This document shows positions 27,001 to 40,644 of a stretch of DNA of 64,000 bases, in pieces; position 1 is the first letter of the stretch, and each line of letters starts with the position of its first letter. Made by a program: the position numbers and the translations under genes. Origin of the DNA: Streptomyces sioyaensis (GTDB taxonomy: Bacteria > Actinomycetota > Actinomycetes > Streptomycetales > Streptomycetaceae); the NCBI RefSeq assembly GCF_004122735.1, contig NZ_SDIF01000023.1, positions 28,302 to 92,301 on the forward strand, in the 5' to 3' direction. The notes below the pieces were generated by a model. The model was not told where the DNA came from. It worked only from the letters and a program-made list of their open reading frames with translations, and did not search any database.

Positions 27001-27169
27001 ACACGCCGGGCAGGTGCCGGCGCAGGTCGGTCACGTCCGCGTCGGGGGTGTCGCACAGCACGACCAGCCGCCGGTTTCCGGGGGGCGCGGTGCGCCCTCG
27101 CGCCGGTGCGTCGCGCCATGCCGGCACACGAAGGATGTTTCTGCTCACGTTCATTCCGTTCCAGGTCAC
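3092..27169 (-). CDS. Giant trans-AT modular polyketide synthase, second subunit (8025 aa, six KS domains)
   Basis: This subunit extends the chain after the glutarimide head is built. Approximate domain order: KR (1-430), ACP1 (Ser near 473), KS1 (551-980, Cys727), ACP2 (Ser near 1207), KS2 (1266-1675, Cys1423), DH (1835-2110, intact HHVNGRAVLP, DSAVQ), KR (2110-2570), MT (EIGAGTGG near 2764), ACP3 (near 3025), KS3 (3119-3545, Cys3299), KR (3790-4280), MT (near 4450), ACP4 (near 4699), KS4 (4768-5185, Cys4929), ACP5 (near 5403), KS5 (5504-5910, Cys5663), DH (near 6131), KR (6400-6810), ACP6 (Pro6867 replaces the phosphopantetheine Ser), ACP7 (Ser6977), KS6 (7057-7480, Cys7228), DH (7670-7970) and a C-terminal docking segment (7990-8025). 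All six KSs keep Cys, HGTGT His and the K-x-x-x-x-H His. All KRs keep the catalytic Ser and Tyr. No AT domains are present. The GTG at 27169 has a weak RBS; the ATG at 27154 is an alternative start. The gap to the upstream PKS is 45 bp. Confidence 0.95.
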   Translation of the reverse strand: MTWNGMNVSRNILRVPAWRDAPARGRTAPPGNRRLVVLCDTPDADVTDLRRHLPGVSVARVDSCGDGPAAAYEHAATLLLGELQRLLNQPAGGPRSVQVVCQEGTPYGYAGLIGMLRTAAQEDPALHGQLIEFTQRPSGEELAGVLRAESGQAEDHVRYTGGRRQVRAWAAAPRAAAPPPAWKADGVYLISGGAGGVGRLVAADIARHAPGARVVLCGRSPAALGPGQPGPGTEYRRVDVADAAAVAELVNSLVRTYGRLDGVVHAAGLISDDYVIRKSHQDAQQVLAPKAAGLVNLDEATRRLPLDFLAAFSSGAGTLGNPGQADYAAANGFLDAYLTHRAGLAAAGERHGASVSIGWPLWQDGGMSVPAEDVPALTARFGRPLGTDTALRALHGALALGTPHLLVMDEETGVDEESGVDEEGPQEAETQRTGPAELRARVVPLLKELIAETVRLDPARLDAAAPLDGFGIDSLAVTRLNRRFAQWFGALPKTVLYQYPTLNDLAGHLAEQHADGCRRWLGDVPDVAADPAGTPATAAAPLKTRPRPADADEPIAIIGLSGRYPDAPTLEAFWENLRAGRESVREVPAERWSLDGFFEPDPQRAVQQGASYSKWGAFLDDFARFDAAFFGIAPRDAADMDPQERLFVESAWSVLEDAGYTRQRLAEQHASSVGVFAGITKTGFDRHRPPATDGLPPAPRTSFGSLANRVSYLLDLHGPSMPIDTMCSSSLTAIHEACEHLRHGACELAIAGGVNLYLHPSSYVELCRSRMLATDGHCRSFGAGGDGFLPGEGVGTVLLKPLSAAEADGDPIHAVIVGSAINHGGRTNGYTVPNPRAQAALIRDALDRAGVSAAGIGYIEAHGTGTRLGDPVEIDGLTQAFAPDTGESGACALGSVKSNIGHLEAAAGIAGLTKAVLQLRHGEFAPTLHAERTNPDIDFAATPFTLQTGGAPWARPADGGPRMAGISSFGAGGANAHVIVAEYQGTTTAPAPSARPVLLPLSARTTEDLHARAAQLSDLLRNGAPVDLPAVAATLQTGREEMDERVCFVASTPREWLDQLDAFLADSEAEGPWSRGRVRATRETLAALAEKDELRELVARWLNRGDWNDLAAFWAKGMPLDWTRLHTGADTPARVHLPAYPFAGRQFWFGPVGSEHPATTPVAAPPRATAAGAADVERILLDALAAALQMPVAEIERRRPFADYGLDSILGVNLVHTLNTALGTALETTDLFDHGTVERLHAFLVGTYGDVLHAPVSPAAVAPAPDDDAIAVVGMAARYADAEDPRALWDHLMAGHDLVEPVTRWPLGQDVTCRSGSFVRGIDQFDPVFFAISGVEATTMDPQQRIFLEQCWNALEDAGYTGERLANRNCGVYAGCYAGDYHDQLDARPPAQALWGTMGSVVASRIAYHLDLKGPALTTDTSCSSSLVSLHLACRDLLSGDADMAISGGVFIQTTPRLYESATRAGMLSPSGRCHSFDARADGFVPGEGAGAVVLKRLADARRDGDHIYGVVRGSGINQDGTTNGITAPSAASQEQLLRDVHARSGIEPGGIQLVEAHGTGTQLGDPIEFRALTRAFEDAPAGSAVLGSIKTNIGHTQFAAGIAGVIKALLALEHRQIPPSLHFLEANRGVVLDGSPFTVTTAPQPWTAPARGPRRAAVSSFGASGTNAHVVLEEHLAPRTTGADGEHAYLLSARTPAALRAVAERLLAHLDREPGLPADAVAFSLAAGRSHFAHRLAVVAAGLPDLAARLRSWLSGTAGDTVLQGETAADPRRVGGVRALAPAALAAAYVRGEADRFADSFASVSRRQVPLPTYPFERQRYWTDTTDTTDTGESQGREDTDEAAYRLRLGGEEFFLADHHVNGRAVLPGVLSLEVARRAVTGSSFAPVGLRDVVWPEPFPVGDGGAELRVDRDGGAFRVLRDGSAVHAQGRIATPGRPVPTSLDALRARCGRRTLSRSQCRAALDAVGIRHGDRLRAIDSLAVGDGEVLARLVLPDGARDGAFALHPAMLDSAVQAVVGLYGDATGTLGDQRGAPALPFALDAADFFAPTTERMWAHLRHTEGYTPSADRDVTKVDIDVYDDDGQLTASLRGYAFRRMTAPSGAAPRATLLAPVWDALPVAPAAPWPHPRTRVVLLGGTPEERDGLRRRYPDATVLDAHADEPVDRLAARLPAGTEHVFWLAPTGPTGAPAAARNDGTIAVFRLVKALLADGADAREMGLTLVTRQARLLPGDTGADPAHAGVHGLAGTLAKEYPHWRIRVADVEADAAVPWPALLALPTDPRGETLAHRHGEWYRLRLLETDGAGAAAAPREPGGVIVAIGGAGGIGTVWTEHMMRRHGARVVWIGRRPLDAAIAAQQEALAAHGPKPDYVQADATDPDALRRACDEVVRRHGPVRGVLHTAIVLGDQTLARMDEDRFRTTYAAKADIAANLADAFAGQPLDFVAFFSSMQAFFKAPGQANYAAGCTFADAYAEHLSTRLDCPVKVMNWGYWAGVGVVTADGYRQRMAQLGLGSIEPDEGMAAFDTLLASPYPQLALLKATDTRSIDGLHDDDALTHPAVTTPSLISALGEDCPDRRAEIAQLREKAGGHAGAMQDALVRITWALLQSLGLFRDGRAATAAEWRAVGGIEDRYERWTEHTLAVLADAGHLRREGEDTYSALDTRTGSLDDAWADWDRARQQWLADAAKRPQAILVDTTLRAMTGILTGRRPATDVMFPNASLELVEAVYKNNPVADYFNDVLADTLVAYLERRLADDPSARLRILEIGAGTGGTSATVLRRLRPWARHIEKYTYTDISKAFLLYGQREYGEIAPYLDTRLFNAEKPLAGQEVDPGEYDVVIATNVLHATRNIRRTLRNAKAAARPNALLLLNELSDNILFSHLTFGLLDGWWLYDDPAPRIPGSPGLAPESWRRVLGEVGFRAAFVAAEGADDLGQQVIVAESDGAIRQPRPDGESAFRGTLPEAGPRAAEPQLPAPTPDPVAADGAGDDELLADLARDHFRTLVADTLQLPVADIRADVPFDRYGIDSILVVQLTEAVRKGLDNVGSTLFFEVRTVDGLVRHFLRTQPDALAALVGLSGARAALTDEQLAHEQLAPAAEPEPAPVIAAEPPGAEQGMAIAIVGMAGRYPGAPDLDTFWANLLAGRDSITEIPAGRWDHSRYYDARRGVPGRTYSKWGGFLDGIDEFDPLFFGISPKAASMMDPQERLFLQCAHTTLEDAGYTRGALRAAARARVAEDAGDIGVFAGAMYSEYQLYGAEHGVRGEPVVVPGSLASIANRVSYFLDASGPSVTVDTMCASALSAIHLACAALQRGECGVALAGGVNLSVHPGKYLMIGEGQFASSDGRCRSFGEGGDGYVPGEGVGAVLLRPLADAVADGDRILGVIRGTAVNHGGHTHGFTVPNPLAQAAVIRSAWRRGGVDPRDIGCIEAHGTGTSLGDPIEIAGLNAAFAEFTGARNFCAIGSAKSNIGHLESAAGIAGLAKLLLQMRHGTLVPSLHAERVNPNIDFADSPFVLQREAAPWPRTGTRPRLGGLSSFGAGGSNAHVVVEEYVEEHAGKDLGPEAPAHRGETVVVVLSAFDEERLRESAGRLRDALRKEGWSSADLPDIAYTLQVGREAMTARFAVVAGTLPALVDALDACALGSTLPAGAYLDAGGDRGGAVKDFLTDEDFQETVVRWARRGKSAPLAEAWTSGLAVDWARLHTEGPKPRKVALPGYPFARERYWYTDGLPEPAEIPATFGNAARQPAAPTPATEAAPSTTSAVPAPPPAVQATPATTSTVPARPARPADSYELPAGDLTLHPVWEPVRLLRGGPYPSAASRVVAIGLEPDALAELTARRPQTVVLDTAASSAEEVRDELAALGDFDHVVMQFPTAAAAHGAEAQISTQRTAIRSMFRVLKALALTRDEQRLGLTLLTSGAFDAGGSGTADPAQASLHGLLGGLAKEQPHWRIRAVDLADGEPFVADEVFALPADRRAHPLVRRGGQWLRRQLLPVAATEPPAEPVLRRDGVYVLIGGAGDLGVLLSEYLVRQHDAHVVWVGRRAEDEDIRAKAAQVAAGGRSPVYLSADASDPGALARMRDDVVRRYGRIDGVVHLAMVFSHTPLARMTEHELEATLAAKVDPCVHFADVFAGHGLDFVLLISSLVSFIRNSHQAHYSAACAFEDARAAALREALDCRVKVVNWGYWGNVPDELLRDVTSMGLAPIVPATAMDALERLLAGPLHQIGFMRLGRPLPVEGVLTAETLTPQAHGAAARDGAAALALPTGLAAYHESPVPGEIDAFLLRRLAAELRRAGLEEPRHGLAEWKERQGVDARFDGWLSATLHALAEHELIDGQGRWSTGAPTARDADACRADWTAHTPRWAGANPDLRAPLNLLDQTLPALADILCGRVRATDVLFPRGGFSLVEGVYRDNRVAAHFNAVLAEHVAAFLRARRDAEPGARLRLLEIGAGTGGTTGPVLDRLAREGVDLAEYCFTDLSPAFLQNAEDTFGPGRDHLTYRIFDAARPPHTQGLDTGAFDVVIAANVLHATDNIRPALRHAKALLRGNGLLALNEISGFYLVNHLTFGLLDGWWLYDDAELRVPGSPALSPAAWQLVLEQEGFTGIRHPARDALALGQQVVVAHSDGLARSPRLLSGTPEMSSPSSRPSAETAAPAPASASVRTVTDVVLAALADALRMPADRIGPDRAFADYGLDSIVGVRFVQRLNEELGTDLPTTVVFDYRSVAQLAAHIAESHRPQPAPAAAAPVPAPDAAGAPDRPEGREPIAIVGISGRFAQSADTDALWQHLAAGRDLVGPVERWDLSGYSQDQLSCRAGSFLDGIDRFDARFFNLTGLEATYTDPQQRLFLEQAWTAIEDAGYAGSALDGRRCGVYAGCTGGDYPQWFEDAPPAQAAWGNAPSVVPARIAYHLNLQGPAIAVDTACSSSLVAVHLACQGLWSGETDMALAGGVSVQTTPDTYLAAGRGGMLSPTGKCHTFDAAADGFVPGEGVGVVVLRRLSDALADGDHIHAVIRGSAVNQDGATNGITAPSALSQERLIRQVHTEFGIDPAEIGMVEAHGTGTQLGDPIECQALVGAFGTAGGSDTCALGSIKTNLGHTTSAAGVASLLKVVLALRHGQIPPSLHHYETNPAIRLTESPFHVNTTLRPWQPNGQGKRVAALSAFGFSGTNGHLVVENAPARDGRRQAEGELLFVLSAQQPEALHHRAEDLLAYLRRTPDAALGDVSYTLAAGRDHFTHRAAFVAADREALVQQLAAWLADGRGDSADGRGDSAPERARARYLNGEEVDFAPLFSGLDVRRTPLPTYPFQRKSYWPTAAAPGRRHQAPEAANGRAARSAEPAPSPEPVRPAPAQRTPDTDEATVRYQAGELLLAELSRVLMMEPDEIDPQASFSDYGVDSILSVKLVAAVNHAFAVDLPSTALFQHSSLDRLTDHLVTRYGPQLRPSGALRGPAAEAVAPAAPVGSAAAAPAVPASVPASLPAPADEPDAPVVPNSPADDGIAVVGIAARFAQSPDAAALWAHLAAGDDLVGEVTRWDLDEELGAGAARQYGSFVDDIERFDAWFFRMSGKEATYTDPQQRIFLEECWHALEDAGYAGERLDGRGCGVYVGGAPSDYQQLIGDDAPPQTLWGNISSVIASRISYFLDLQGAALAVDTACSSSLVAIHQACQDLRLGNTSMALAGGVFVQSTPTFYRSAVRANMLSARGRCHTFDERADGFVPGEGAGVVVLKRLADALRDGDQVYGVIRGSGMNQDGTTNGLTAPSAGSQERLLRGVHEGAGVDPAGIQLIEAHGTGTPLGDPIEFEALRAAFGDVPEGGCALGSVKTSLGHTQFAAGVAGVIKVLLALRNEQLPPSLHFRRANPAITLEGSPFYVNTELRPWPAPADGPRRAGVSSFGAAGTNAHALIEQAPAVRTAGHGPRHAWLIVLSAQDDAGRRAQAERLLDHALAHEDLDLGDVAYTLATGRRHCSHRWAGVATDREQLVAALRTWLRDGRAEGVVTGEAPDGHRRQDPAEDARAGRLMTEPDRHDSLTELAGLFAQGHDPGFAPLFADGGFRIVSLPAYPFAGERYWVGSRPAAPAAPLASAPVRAPVPVAAPSPLEGRRLTGDPGSSSFAVELTGREFFLDDHRVRNVPVLPGVAYLELAYAAARAEGVDAANARLRNVVWSRPARITGPTAVEIALRPGEDDALTYEITTAADGEQPVVHGQGRIERCGTPSPARLDIAALRARCDVRTLEHDDCYRLFDRMGIGYGPAMRGIRRIHVGAGLAVARLSLPQAARDGADWDLHPSMLDAAVQATLGLSLAEDTDTVEPALPFVLEEVQLLAPSPSGGWAVVRPAAGDGGGAVRRVDIELCDDDGNVCVRLLGFTARVLSAGDDNAGGENTGGATLTLMRAGWRPAEPTRASRPPVRYEVLLGGLVGTDPAAVRDGLGVPCTALPADGDPARCFTRQAETVLARLQQLVPATRDGQVLLQVVVSADGENRVLAGLGGLLRTARMEHPKLLTQLVEVETPVDAATLCERLRRDAASPDDVAVRYSGGQRRVPQWTAVADAPPARPWKAGGVYLLTGGAGGLGALFAREIARRAPGAALVLCGRSPEGPAQRELLRELVDLGASAAYRTLDVAERDAVTACVQGIVAEHGRLDGVVHTAGVVRDGYLARKSAEELREVLAAKVAGFVHLDEATAALDLDCFIGFSSLSAYGNQGQGDYAAANAFMDAYAGLRHERVARGERRGRTLVVGWPLWADGGMTVDAATERRLHDSVGMVPMRAAHGVEALERAYGTGDPHVLAVFGDRARLDATLLAAPEATGAVPAVTAPDRATLHAKVLGRALGHACAVLGVPAEELDGAVQLSEYGFDPVSLIGFAGRLTTEFGLPPVPKPFPEHLTLGEVVDHLLDNHPHHFGTVPPAPAPERSAGPESAAAPVATAGREQRHKALLKKLIARVSDLLDVPAERITGTAEMTRYGFDSLSFIGFANALNAEFGLSLAPTLFFENPTLDGVVDHLLDHHADRVADTAGQQQEPRAAVVPAALEPATADTTASRTDAPGNEPIAVIGISGRFPMADDLDAFWENLSEGRDCTREVPADRWDWRAHYGDPVKEPNTSNVTSGGFMDGVGDFDPLFFDISPKEAELMDPQQRLLLMYVWKALEDAGYSADALAGTNTALIAGTTSTGYSTLVTRYSPMIEGYDITGAAPSMGPNRMSYFLDLHGPSEPVDTACSSALVALHRAVQAIRDGQSDLAIAGGVNTMVSVDGHISISKAGMLSPEGRCKTFSDRADGYARGEGVGMLVLKSLSAAERDGDHVYGVIRATAENHGGRGSSLTAPNPKAQAALLREAYGKAGIDPRTVGYIEAHGTGTKLGDPVEINGLKAAFRELYEEHGAVVEEAHCGIGSVKTNIGHLELAAGVAGVIKVLLQMRHRTLVKSLHCDTVNPYIDLDGSPFHLVREQQPWPAPRDAEGRELPRRAGVSSFGFGGVNAHVVLEEYVPRPAPEPDRAPTAPVPVVLSATHPDVLCELAERWVDALRRGDYDDTDMASIAYTTQTGRTHMTERLACLARTAGELREALESWLRGEPAADVFRGKVPRGVDLPDAPAGFGPHDDHDSAGRHDRSRLLQAWVNGAPFDWDRLHTGRRPRRISLPTYPFRLRRYWVDTSRPANGTRTEALHPLVHTNTSDLNEHRYTSHFTGREFFLADHRVRAQVMETVSGWRPGRRPTAYDVRADAVPVLPAVAYLEMARAAAVQAAGGHERAWSLKLASWLRPLTVEKATDVHTALTTRAGGGLSYEVYAVDEDGARVTFGRGQLRRATPVPAERLDLAALRAQCDGPVLDNEACYARFTGIGMAYGPALRGIERLHTGSRQSVARLKLPAAASRESGHVLNPGMLDAALQATVGLFVDDPGTPRTALPFALGELEVLRAVPATGWVVVRFAEDDHVGAVRRLDLDLCDDDGEVCVRLRGFSVRTLGGSESTGDSEPTRPAEQAPEPPSGSDDAYLLDLIEAIGRREMSADEFKRSLA
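4681..5316 (-). repeat. KS-encoding segment nearly identical to 1220-1855
   Basis: Second copy of the near-identical KS tract. It encodes the C-terminal half of KS6 of the 8025-aa PKS, from the HGTGT region through the AHVVLEEY end. The sequences on both sides diverge, as expected for a conversion tract. Confidence 0.85.
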
Positions 27170-27214
27170 GGGGCGGCCGGGCCACCCGGTCCAGGGAGGA
27201 GGCAGGGGGAAGCG

Positions 27215-36727
<9,513 letters not shown>

Positions 36728-36742
36728 GGCGCGTTCTCCGTC

Positions 36743-38713
36743 CTAGGCCGACAGGGCGCCGCTGCGCCGGTCGACGACGTACAGGGGGACCCCGAGCGGA
36801 GTCCGGCGGCGGGCGTTGCCGCGCACGTACCAGTGGTGCAGCCAGACCGTCGACGCCAAGGAGACGAAGGCCTGGTTCTCCTTCGTGCCGATCTGCTCGG
36901 GCGGGCTGTCGAAGACGCGGTCGGTGAACCGCTTCACGAAGCGCGCGTCGAGGACGCCGATCTCGTCGAGGGTGCCGGGGTCGGTCAGCAGCTCGCGGTA
37001 GTCCGGGCGGGAACGGACGAACGCGGCGCTGTCCGGGGCGCGGTAGGGGAACTTCCCCTTCTTGACGATCCGTTCCGGCAGCACCTCGGCATAGGCGCGC
37101 TTGAGCAGGTACTTCTCGTCGTAGGGGTCGCCGAACCGCAGGTTGACCGATGCGGCGCGGCGGACCACGGCGGGGTCGAGGAAGGGGCAGCGGTTCTCCA
37201 CGCCGTGCGCCAGCGCCATGCGCTCGCCCTGCGTGGAGAGCAGGTAGCCGCTCAGGAGTGTGCGGAACTCCAGCCACTGAGCCTTCTGCACGGGGGTGAG
37301 CTGTGCGTAGCCGGGCTCACCGGCGACGAGTTCTTCGAGGGCCGCGAAGGGGTCGCCCGGGTTCTTGAGCAGGCGTGCGGCGAAGCGGCCGTTCTGGAAC
37401 CGCATCTGGTGGGAGAAGAGACCGGGCAGGGTCTCCTCGGTGAACTGCCGGTAGAGCCCGAGCATCCGGCGGTGGCCGTCCTCACCGCTGAAGTGGCGCA
37501 GGTAGGGGTAGAGCTGGCTCATGCGGCGCAGGCGGGTGTCGTCGTCCAGCTCGTGCCAGGTCGAGAGCAGCAGCGTGTCCTTGAAGATGCCGTAGCCGAG
37601 GAAGGCCTCGTCGGCGCCCTCGCCGCTGAGCACGACCTTGATCCCTTCGCTCCGGACGTGGCCTGCCAGCAGGTACATGGGGACGAAGGCGGTGCGGAAG
37701 ACCGGCACCTCGGCGTGCCGGACGGCTTCGGGGAAGGCGTCGGCGACGTCCTCGTCGGTCACGCGCACGGTGGAGTGGCGCGTGCCCAGGTGTGCGGCCA
37801 GCTCGGCCTGTTCGGCCGATTCGTCGAACTCCGCGTCCTCGAACTCGATCGAGAACGTCCGCAGCTCCCCGCTCGTCCGCTGCGCGGCGAGGTGCGCGAT
37901 GATCGAGGAGTCCAGGCCGCCGGAGGCGTAGACGCCGACCTCGACATCGCTGCGCAGGCGCACGTCGACCGCGGCTTCGAGGTCCGCGCGGACGAGCTCG
38001 ACGGCCTCCTGCTCGCTCTCCGGAGCCGGCCCTTGGGCCAGGTCGAGCGTGGCCCAGCGGCCGCGCCGGACCTCGTCGCCGCGCACGGACAGGTACTCGC
38101 CCATGGGGATCTGCTCGATCCCGCGGTATCCGCTCTGGCCGGGCAGCGGGGTCCAGGTGGCGAAGACCGACGCCAGCTGTGCCTCGTCGAAGGCGAACTG
38201 GAAGTCCGGGTAGGCCAGGAACGCCTTCATCTCGGAGGCGAACAGCCACGCGCCGCGGTGCCGCGCCACGAACAGGGGCCGCTTGCCGAACCGGTCGCGT
38301 ACCAGGTGCAGTTCGCCGGTGACGCTGTCGTAGAGGGCAAAGGCGAAGGCGCCGTTGAAGCGGGGCAGGCAGTCGAGGCCCCAGGCGACCCAGGCGTTGA
38401 GCACGACTTCGGTATCGGACTCGGTGCGGAAGGCGAAGCCGCGGGCGGTCAGCTGCTCGCGCAGCTCCCGGTAGTTGTACAGCTCGCCGTTGTAGCAGAG
38501 CCAGTAGCGGCCGTCGGCGCTGCCGACCGGCTGCGAGCCGGTGGACAGGTCGATGATGCTCAGCCGTACCGTGCCCATGGCCAGCCGGTCGTCGAGGAAG
38601 CAGCCCGCCTCGTCCGGGCCGCGGTGCTCGATCTGGGCGAGCATGCCGTGGATCAGGGTCTCGTATTCCTGCGGGGGCAGGGGGCTTCCGTAGAAGCCGG
38701 CGATGCCGCACAT
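36743..38713 (-). CDS. Asparagine-synthetase-like amidotransferase (glutarimide-type AMT)
   Basis: The 656-aa protein has the class II glutamine amidotransferase N-terminus with nucleophile Cys2 (MCGIAG), HRGPDE and YNGELYN, then an asparagine-synthetase ATP-pyrophosphatase domain with the PP-loop ASGGLDSS near residue 263. Members of this family hydrolyse glutamine and pass ammonia to an adenylated carboxylate. In glutarimide pathways the homologue amidates malonyl bound to the free ACP to give malonamyl-ACP, the starter unit. Its place supports this role: it follows the discrete ACP by 4 bp and precedes the first PKS by 15 bp. A plain asparagine synthetase is possible from sequence alone but unlikely in this context. 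The start is the ATG at 38713. Confidence 0.9.
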   Translation of the reverse strand: MCGIAGFYGSPLPPQEYETLIHGMLAQIEHRGPDEAGCFLDDRLAMGTVRLSIIDLSTGSQPVGSADGRYWLCYNGELYNYRELREQLTARGFAFRTESDTEVVLNAWVAWGLDCLPRFNGAFAFALYDSVTGELHLVRDRFGKRPLFVARHRGAWLFASEMKAFLAYPDFQFAFDEAQLASVFATWTPLPGQSGYRGIEQIPMGEYLSVRGDEVRRGRWATLDLAQGPAPESEQEAVELVRADLEAAVDVRLRSDVEVGVYASGGLDSSIIAHLAAQRTSGELRTFSIEFEDAEFDESAEQAELAAHLGTRHSTVRVTDEDVADAFPEAVRHAEVPVFRTAFVPMYLLAGHVRSEGIKVVLSGEGADEAFLGYGIFKDTLLLSTWHELDDDTRLRRMSQLYPYLRHFSGEDGHRRMLGLYRQFTEETLPGLFSHQMRFQNGRFAARLLKNPGDPFAALEELVAGEPGYAQLTPVQKAQWLEFRTLLSGYLLSTQGERMALAHGVENRCPFLDPAVVRRAASVNLRFGDPYDEKYLLKRAYAEVLPERIVKKGKFPYRAPDSAAFVRSRPDYRELLTDPGTLDEIGVLDARFVKRFTDRVFDSPPEQIGTKENQAFVSLASTVWLHHWYVRGNARRRTPLGVPLYVVDRRSGALSA

Positions 38714-38717
38714 GGGG

Positions 38718-38969
38718 TCACCGGCTCCCGGCGGCCCGCAGGCGGGCGGCGTCGACGACCGCGACGATGCCGGACAGCGAGACCGCGATGTTGCCGAGGA
38801 TCTCGTCGCCGAGCGGCACGCCGTACTCCTCCTCGATGTGCGTCATCAGCGAGATGTAGCCGAACGAGTCGAGGATGCCCGCCTTGAACAGGTCGGTGTC
38901 CTCGGTGATGTCCGAGTCGAACTCGAACATGAACCGCTCTTCCATGTGCTTCTTGAGTTCCTGCTTCAT
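38718..38969 (-). CDS. Discrete acyl carrier protein (starter-unit ACP)
   Basis: An 83-aa acidic protein with the carrier-protein pattern. Ser35 in GILDSFGY is the phosphopantetheine site, followed by helix-II/III-like residues (LMTHIEEEYGVPL). It is a single domain with no fused partner. It sits immediately upstream of the amidotransferase gene (4-bp gap) and 85 bp after the AT-thioesterase gene, so all are probably one transcript. It most likely carries the malonyl unit that is amidated and then handed to the first KS. D-alanyl or other carrier functions are unlikely in this setting. Confidence 0.9.
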   Translation of the reverse strand: MKQELKKHMEERFMFEFDSDITEDTDLFKAGILDSFGYISLMTHIEEEYGVPLGDEILGNIAVSLSGIVAVVDAARLRAAGSR

Positions 38970-39054
38970 GGCTGTCCGTCACCCTCGGGATGGTCGATTC
39001 GGGACACGTGCCGGTGGCCGGCGCGCGTGAACTCTTCGCTGGTCCGGCGCGGCG

Positions 39055-40644
39055 TCAGGGGGCCGCGAGCCCGGCCGCGACGATCCGGGCCAGCGCGGGC
39101 CACTGGGCCCGGATGAAGAAGTGGTCACCGGGGAACCGGTGTGTGGTCAGGGGCCGGGTGCTCTCCCGTTGCCAGGCCTCCAGGTCGGCCGGGGTGAACC
39201 ACTCGTCCTCGCCGGCCATGGCGGTGACCGGCACGTCCAGCGGCGGGGCGTCCTCGTGCCGGTAGGCGCCCAACGCGGTGAAGTCGGCCCGTATGACCGG
39301 CTCGTAATACGCCATCAGGTCCGGGTGCTCCCACAGCTCCGCGGGGATTCCGCCGAGCTCCTTGAGGTGGTCCCAGAAGGCGTCGGTCGGCAGCTCCCAG
39401 GTGTGGCGTTCCCGGCTCGGGACCGCCGGTCCGCTCTCCCCGGAGACGAACAGGTGGGCCGGTGCGGGCAGCCGCTCGGCGCGCAGCCGGCGACAGAGCA
39501 GGAACGCCAGCCGGGCTCCGAGGCTGTGGCCGTAGAGCGCGTACGGGGCGTCGAGCCGGTCCCGCAGCTGCCGGAGCAGATCGTCGACGATCGCGGCGGG
39601 TTCGCGCAGCAGCGGCTCGGAGGCGCGCCGGCCGCGTCCGGGGCGTTCCAGCGTCACGACGTCGACATCCGGGCAGTGTTCGGCGAGTCCGGCGTAGGCG
39701 CGCTCGTCGCCTCCGGCGTAGGCGACGCAGAACAGGCGTGGCCGTGACTGCGGCTTCGGTTGTGGAGTCCCGTGGGCGGGGGCCGCGTCGATCTGCCGGA
39801 TCATGCGGGTCAGGACTCCTCCCCCGCCCACCTCACGGCAGTGGTCGGCACTCGTGCGCTCCAGCAGGTAGCGGACGCTGTCCAGCCACTGCACCGATCC
39901 GCAGATCTGCTCGCTCAGTGTCGCCGCGACGTCCTGGTCCGTGTACGGCCGTGCGGTGAGGTTGGCGATCACCGTGGCCCGCAGGGGCGCGAACCGGAAG
40001 CCCTTGAGAAAAGCGGCGAACTCGTCGCGGGCAGCGGCCATGAACCGCGAGTGGAAGGCGGCCGAGACCTTCAGCCGGGCCACCCGGGTCCCGCGCGCGT
40101 CGAGCGTCTTGTGCGCACGCTCGATCTCGTCCCGGGCCCCGGACAGCACGGTCTGTACGGGGGTGTTGAAGTTGGCGACGTCGAGCCGCGACAGGCCCTC
40201 CTCCGAGAGGAAGGCACGCACCTCACCCGCGTCGGGCCCCACGACGGCGAGCATGGCCCCGTCCGGAGCCCGGGCCATGAGCTCGCCCCGCTTGACGACG
40301 AGCTTCAGTCCGGTCTCGAAGTCGAAGGCCCCGGCGGCGTGCAGGGCGTTGTACTCCCCCAGGCTGTGGCCCAGCAGGTACGCGCCCTCGGGTTCGCCGC
40401 GCTCCAGCGAGTCCTGGTAGGAGAGGGCGTTGACGACGTAGAGCGCGGGCTGGGTGTAGCGCGTGTCGTCGAGCCGCCCGTCCGGGTCCTCCAGGCACAG
40501 CCGCGGGAGGTCGTAGCCGAGGACATCGCCGGCCAGCGCGGTCAGTTCGGGGTACCGGTCGAAGAGGCCGGCTCCCATGCCACGGGCCTGGGACCCCTGG
40601 CCGGGGAAGAGCACGGCGGGCATTCCCGTTGCGGAAGCCCTCAT
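39055..40644 (-). CDS. Malonyl acyltransferase / type II thioesterase didomain protein (trans-acting AT)
   Basis: A 529-aa protein. The N-terminal AT domain (about 8-300) has FPGQGSQ, GHSLGE with Ser94 and AAFHS with His198, the signature of malonyl-specific trans-ATs. The C-terminal alpha/beta-hydrolase domain (about 315-529) has YGHSLG with Ser374 and GDHFF with His508, as in type II thioesterases of the GrsT/RedJ kind. By family knowledge the AT loads malonate onto the ACPs of the AT-less modules and the TE removes stalled or wrongly primed acyl groups. AT-TE fusions of this type are part of the conserved glutarimide gene set. I chose the ATG at 40644 because it overlaps the stop of a short upstream ORF (ATGA); an internal ATG at 40623 also fits, since the AT homology begins at that point. 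Confidence 0.92.
   Translation of the reverse strand: MRASATGMPAVLFPGQGSQARGMGAGLFDRYPELTALAGDVLGYDLPRLCLEDPDGRLDDTRYTQPALYVVNALSYQDSLERGEPEGAYLLGHSLGEYNALHAAGAFDFETGLKLVVKRGELMARAPDGAMLAVVGPDAGEVRAFLSEEGLSRLDVANFNTPVQTVLSGARDEIERAHKTLDARGTRVARLKVSAAFHSRFMAAARDEFAAFLKGFRFAPLRATVIANLTARPYTDQDVAATLSEQICGSVQWLDSVRYLLERTSADHCREVGGGGVLTRMIRQIDAAPAHGTPQPKPQSRPRLFCVAYAGGDERAYAGLAEHCPDVDVVTLERPGRGRRASEPLLREPAAIVDDLLRQLRDRLDAPYALYGHSLGARLAFLLCRRLRAERLPAPAHLFVSGESGPAVPSRERHTWELPTDAFWDHLKELGGIPAELWEHPDLMAYYEPVIRADFTALGAYRHEDAPPLDVPVTAMAGEDEWFTPADLEAWQRESTRPLTTHRFPGDHFFIRAQWPALARIVAAGLAAP

Noticed and set aside
36743..38713. Housekeeping asparagine synthetase
   Set aside because: Not excluded by motifs alone, but tight packing between a discrete ACP and the PKS, and the KS-B-ACP module, favour the glutarimide amidotransferase role.
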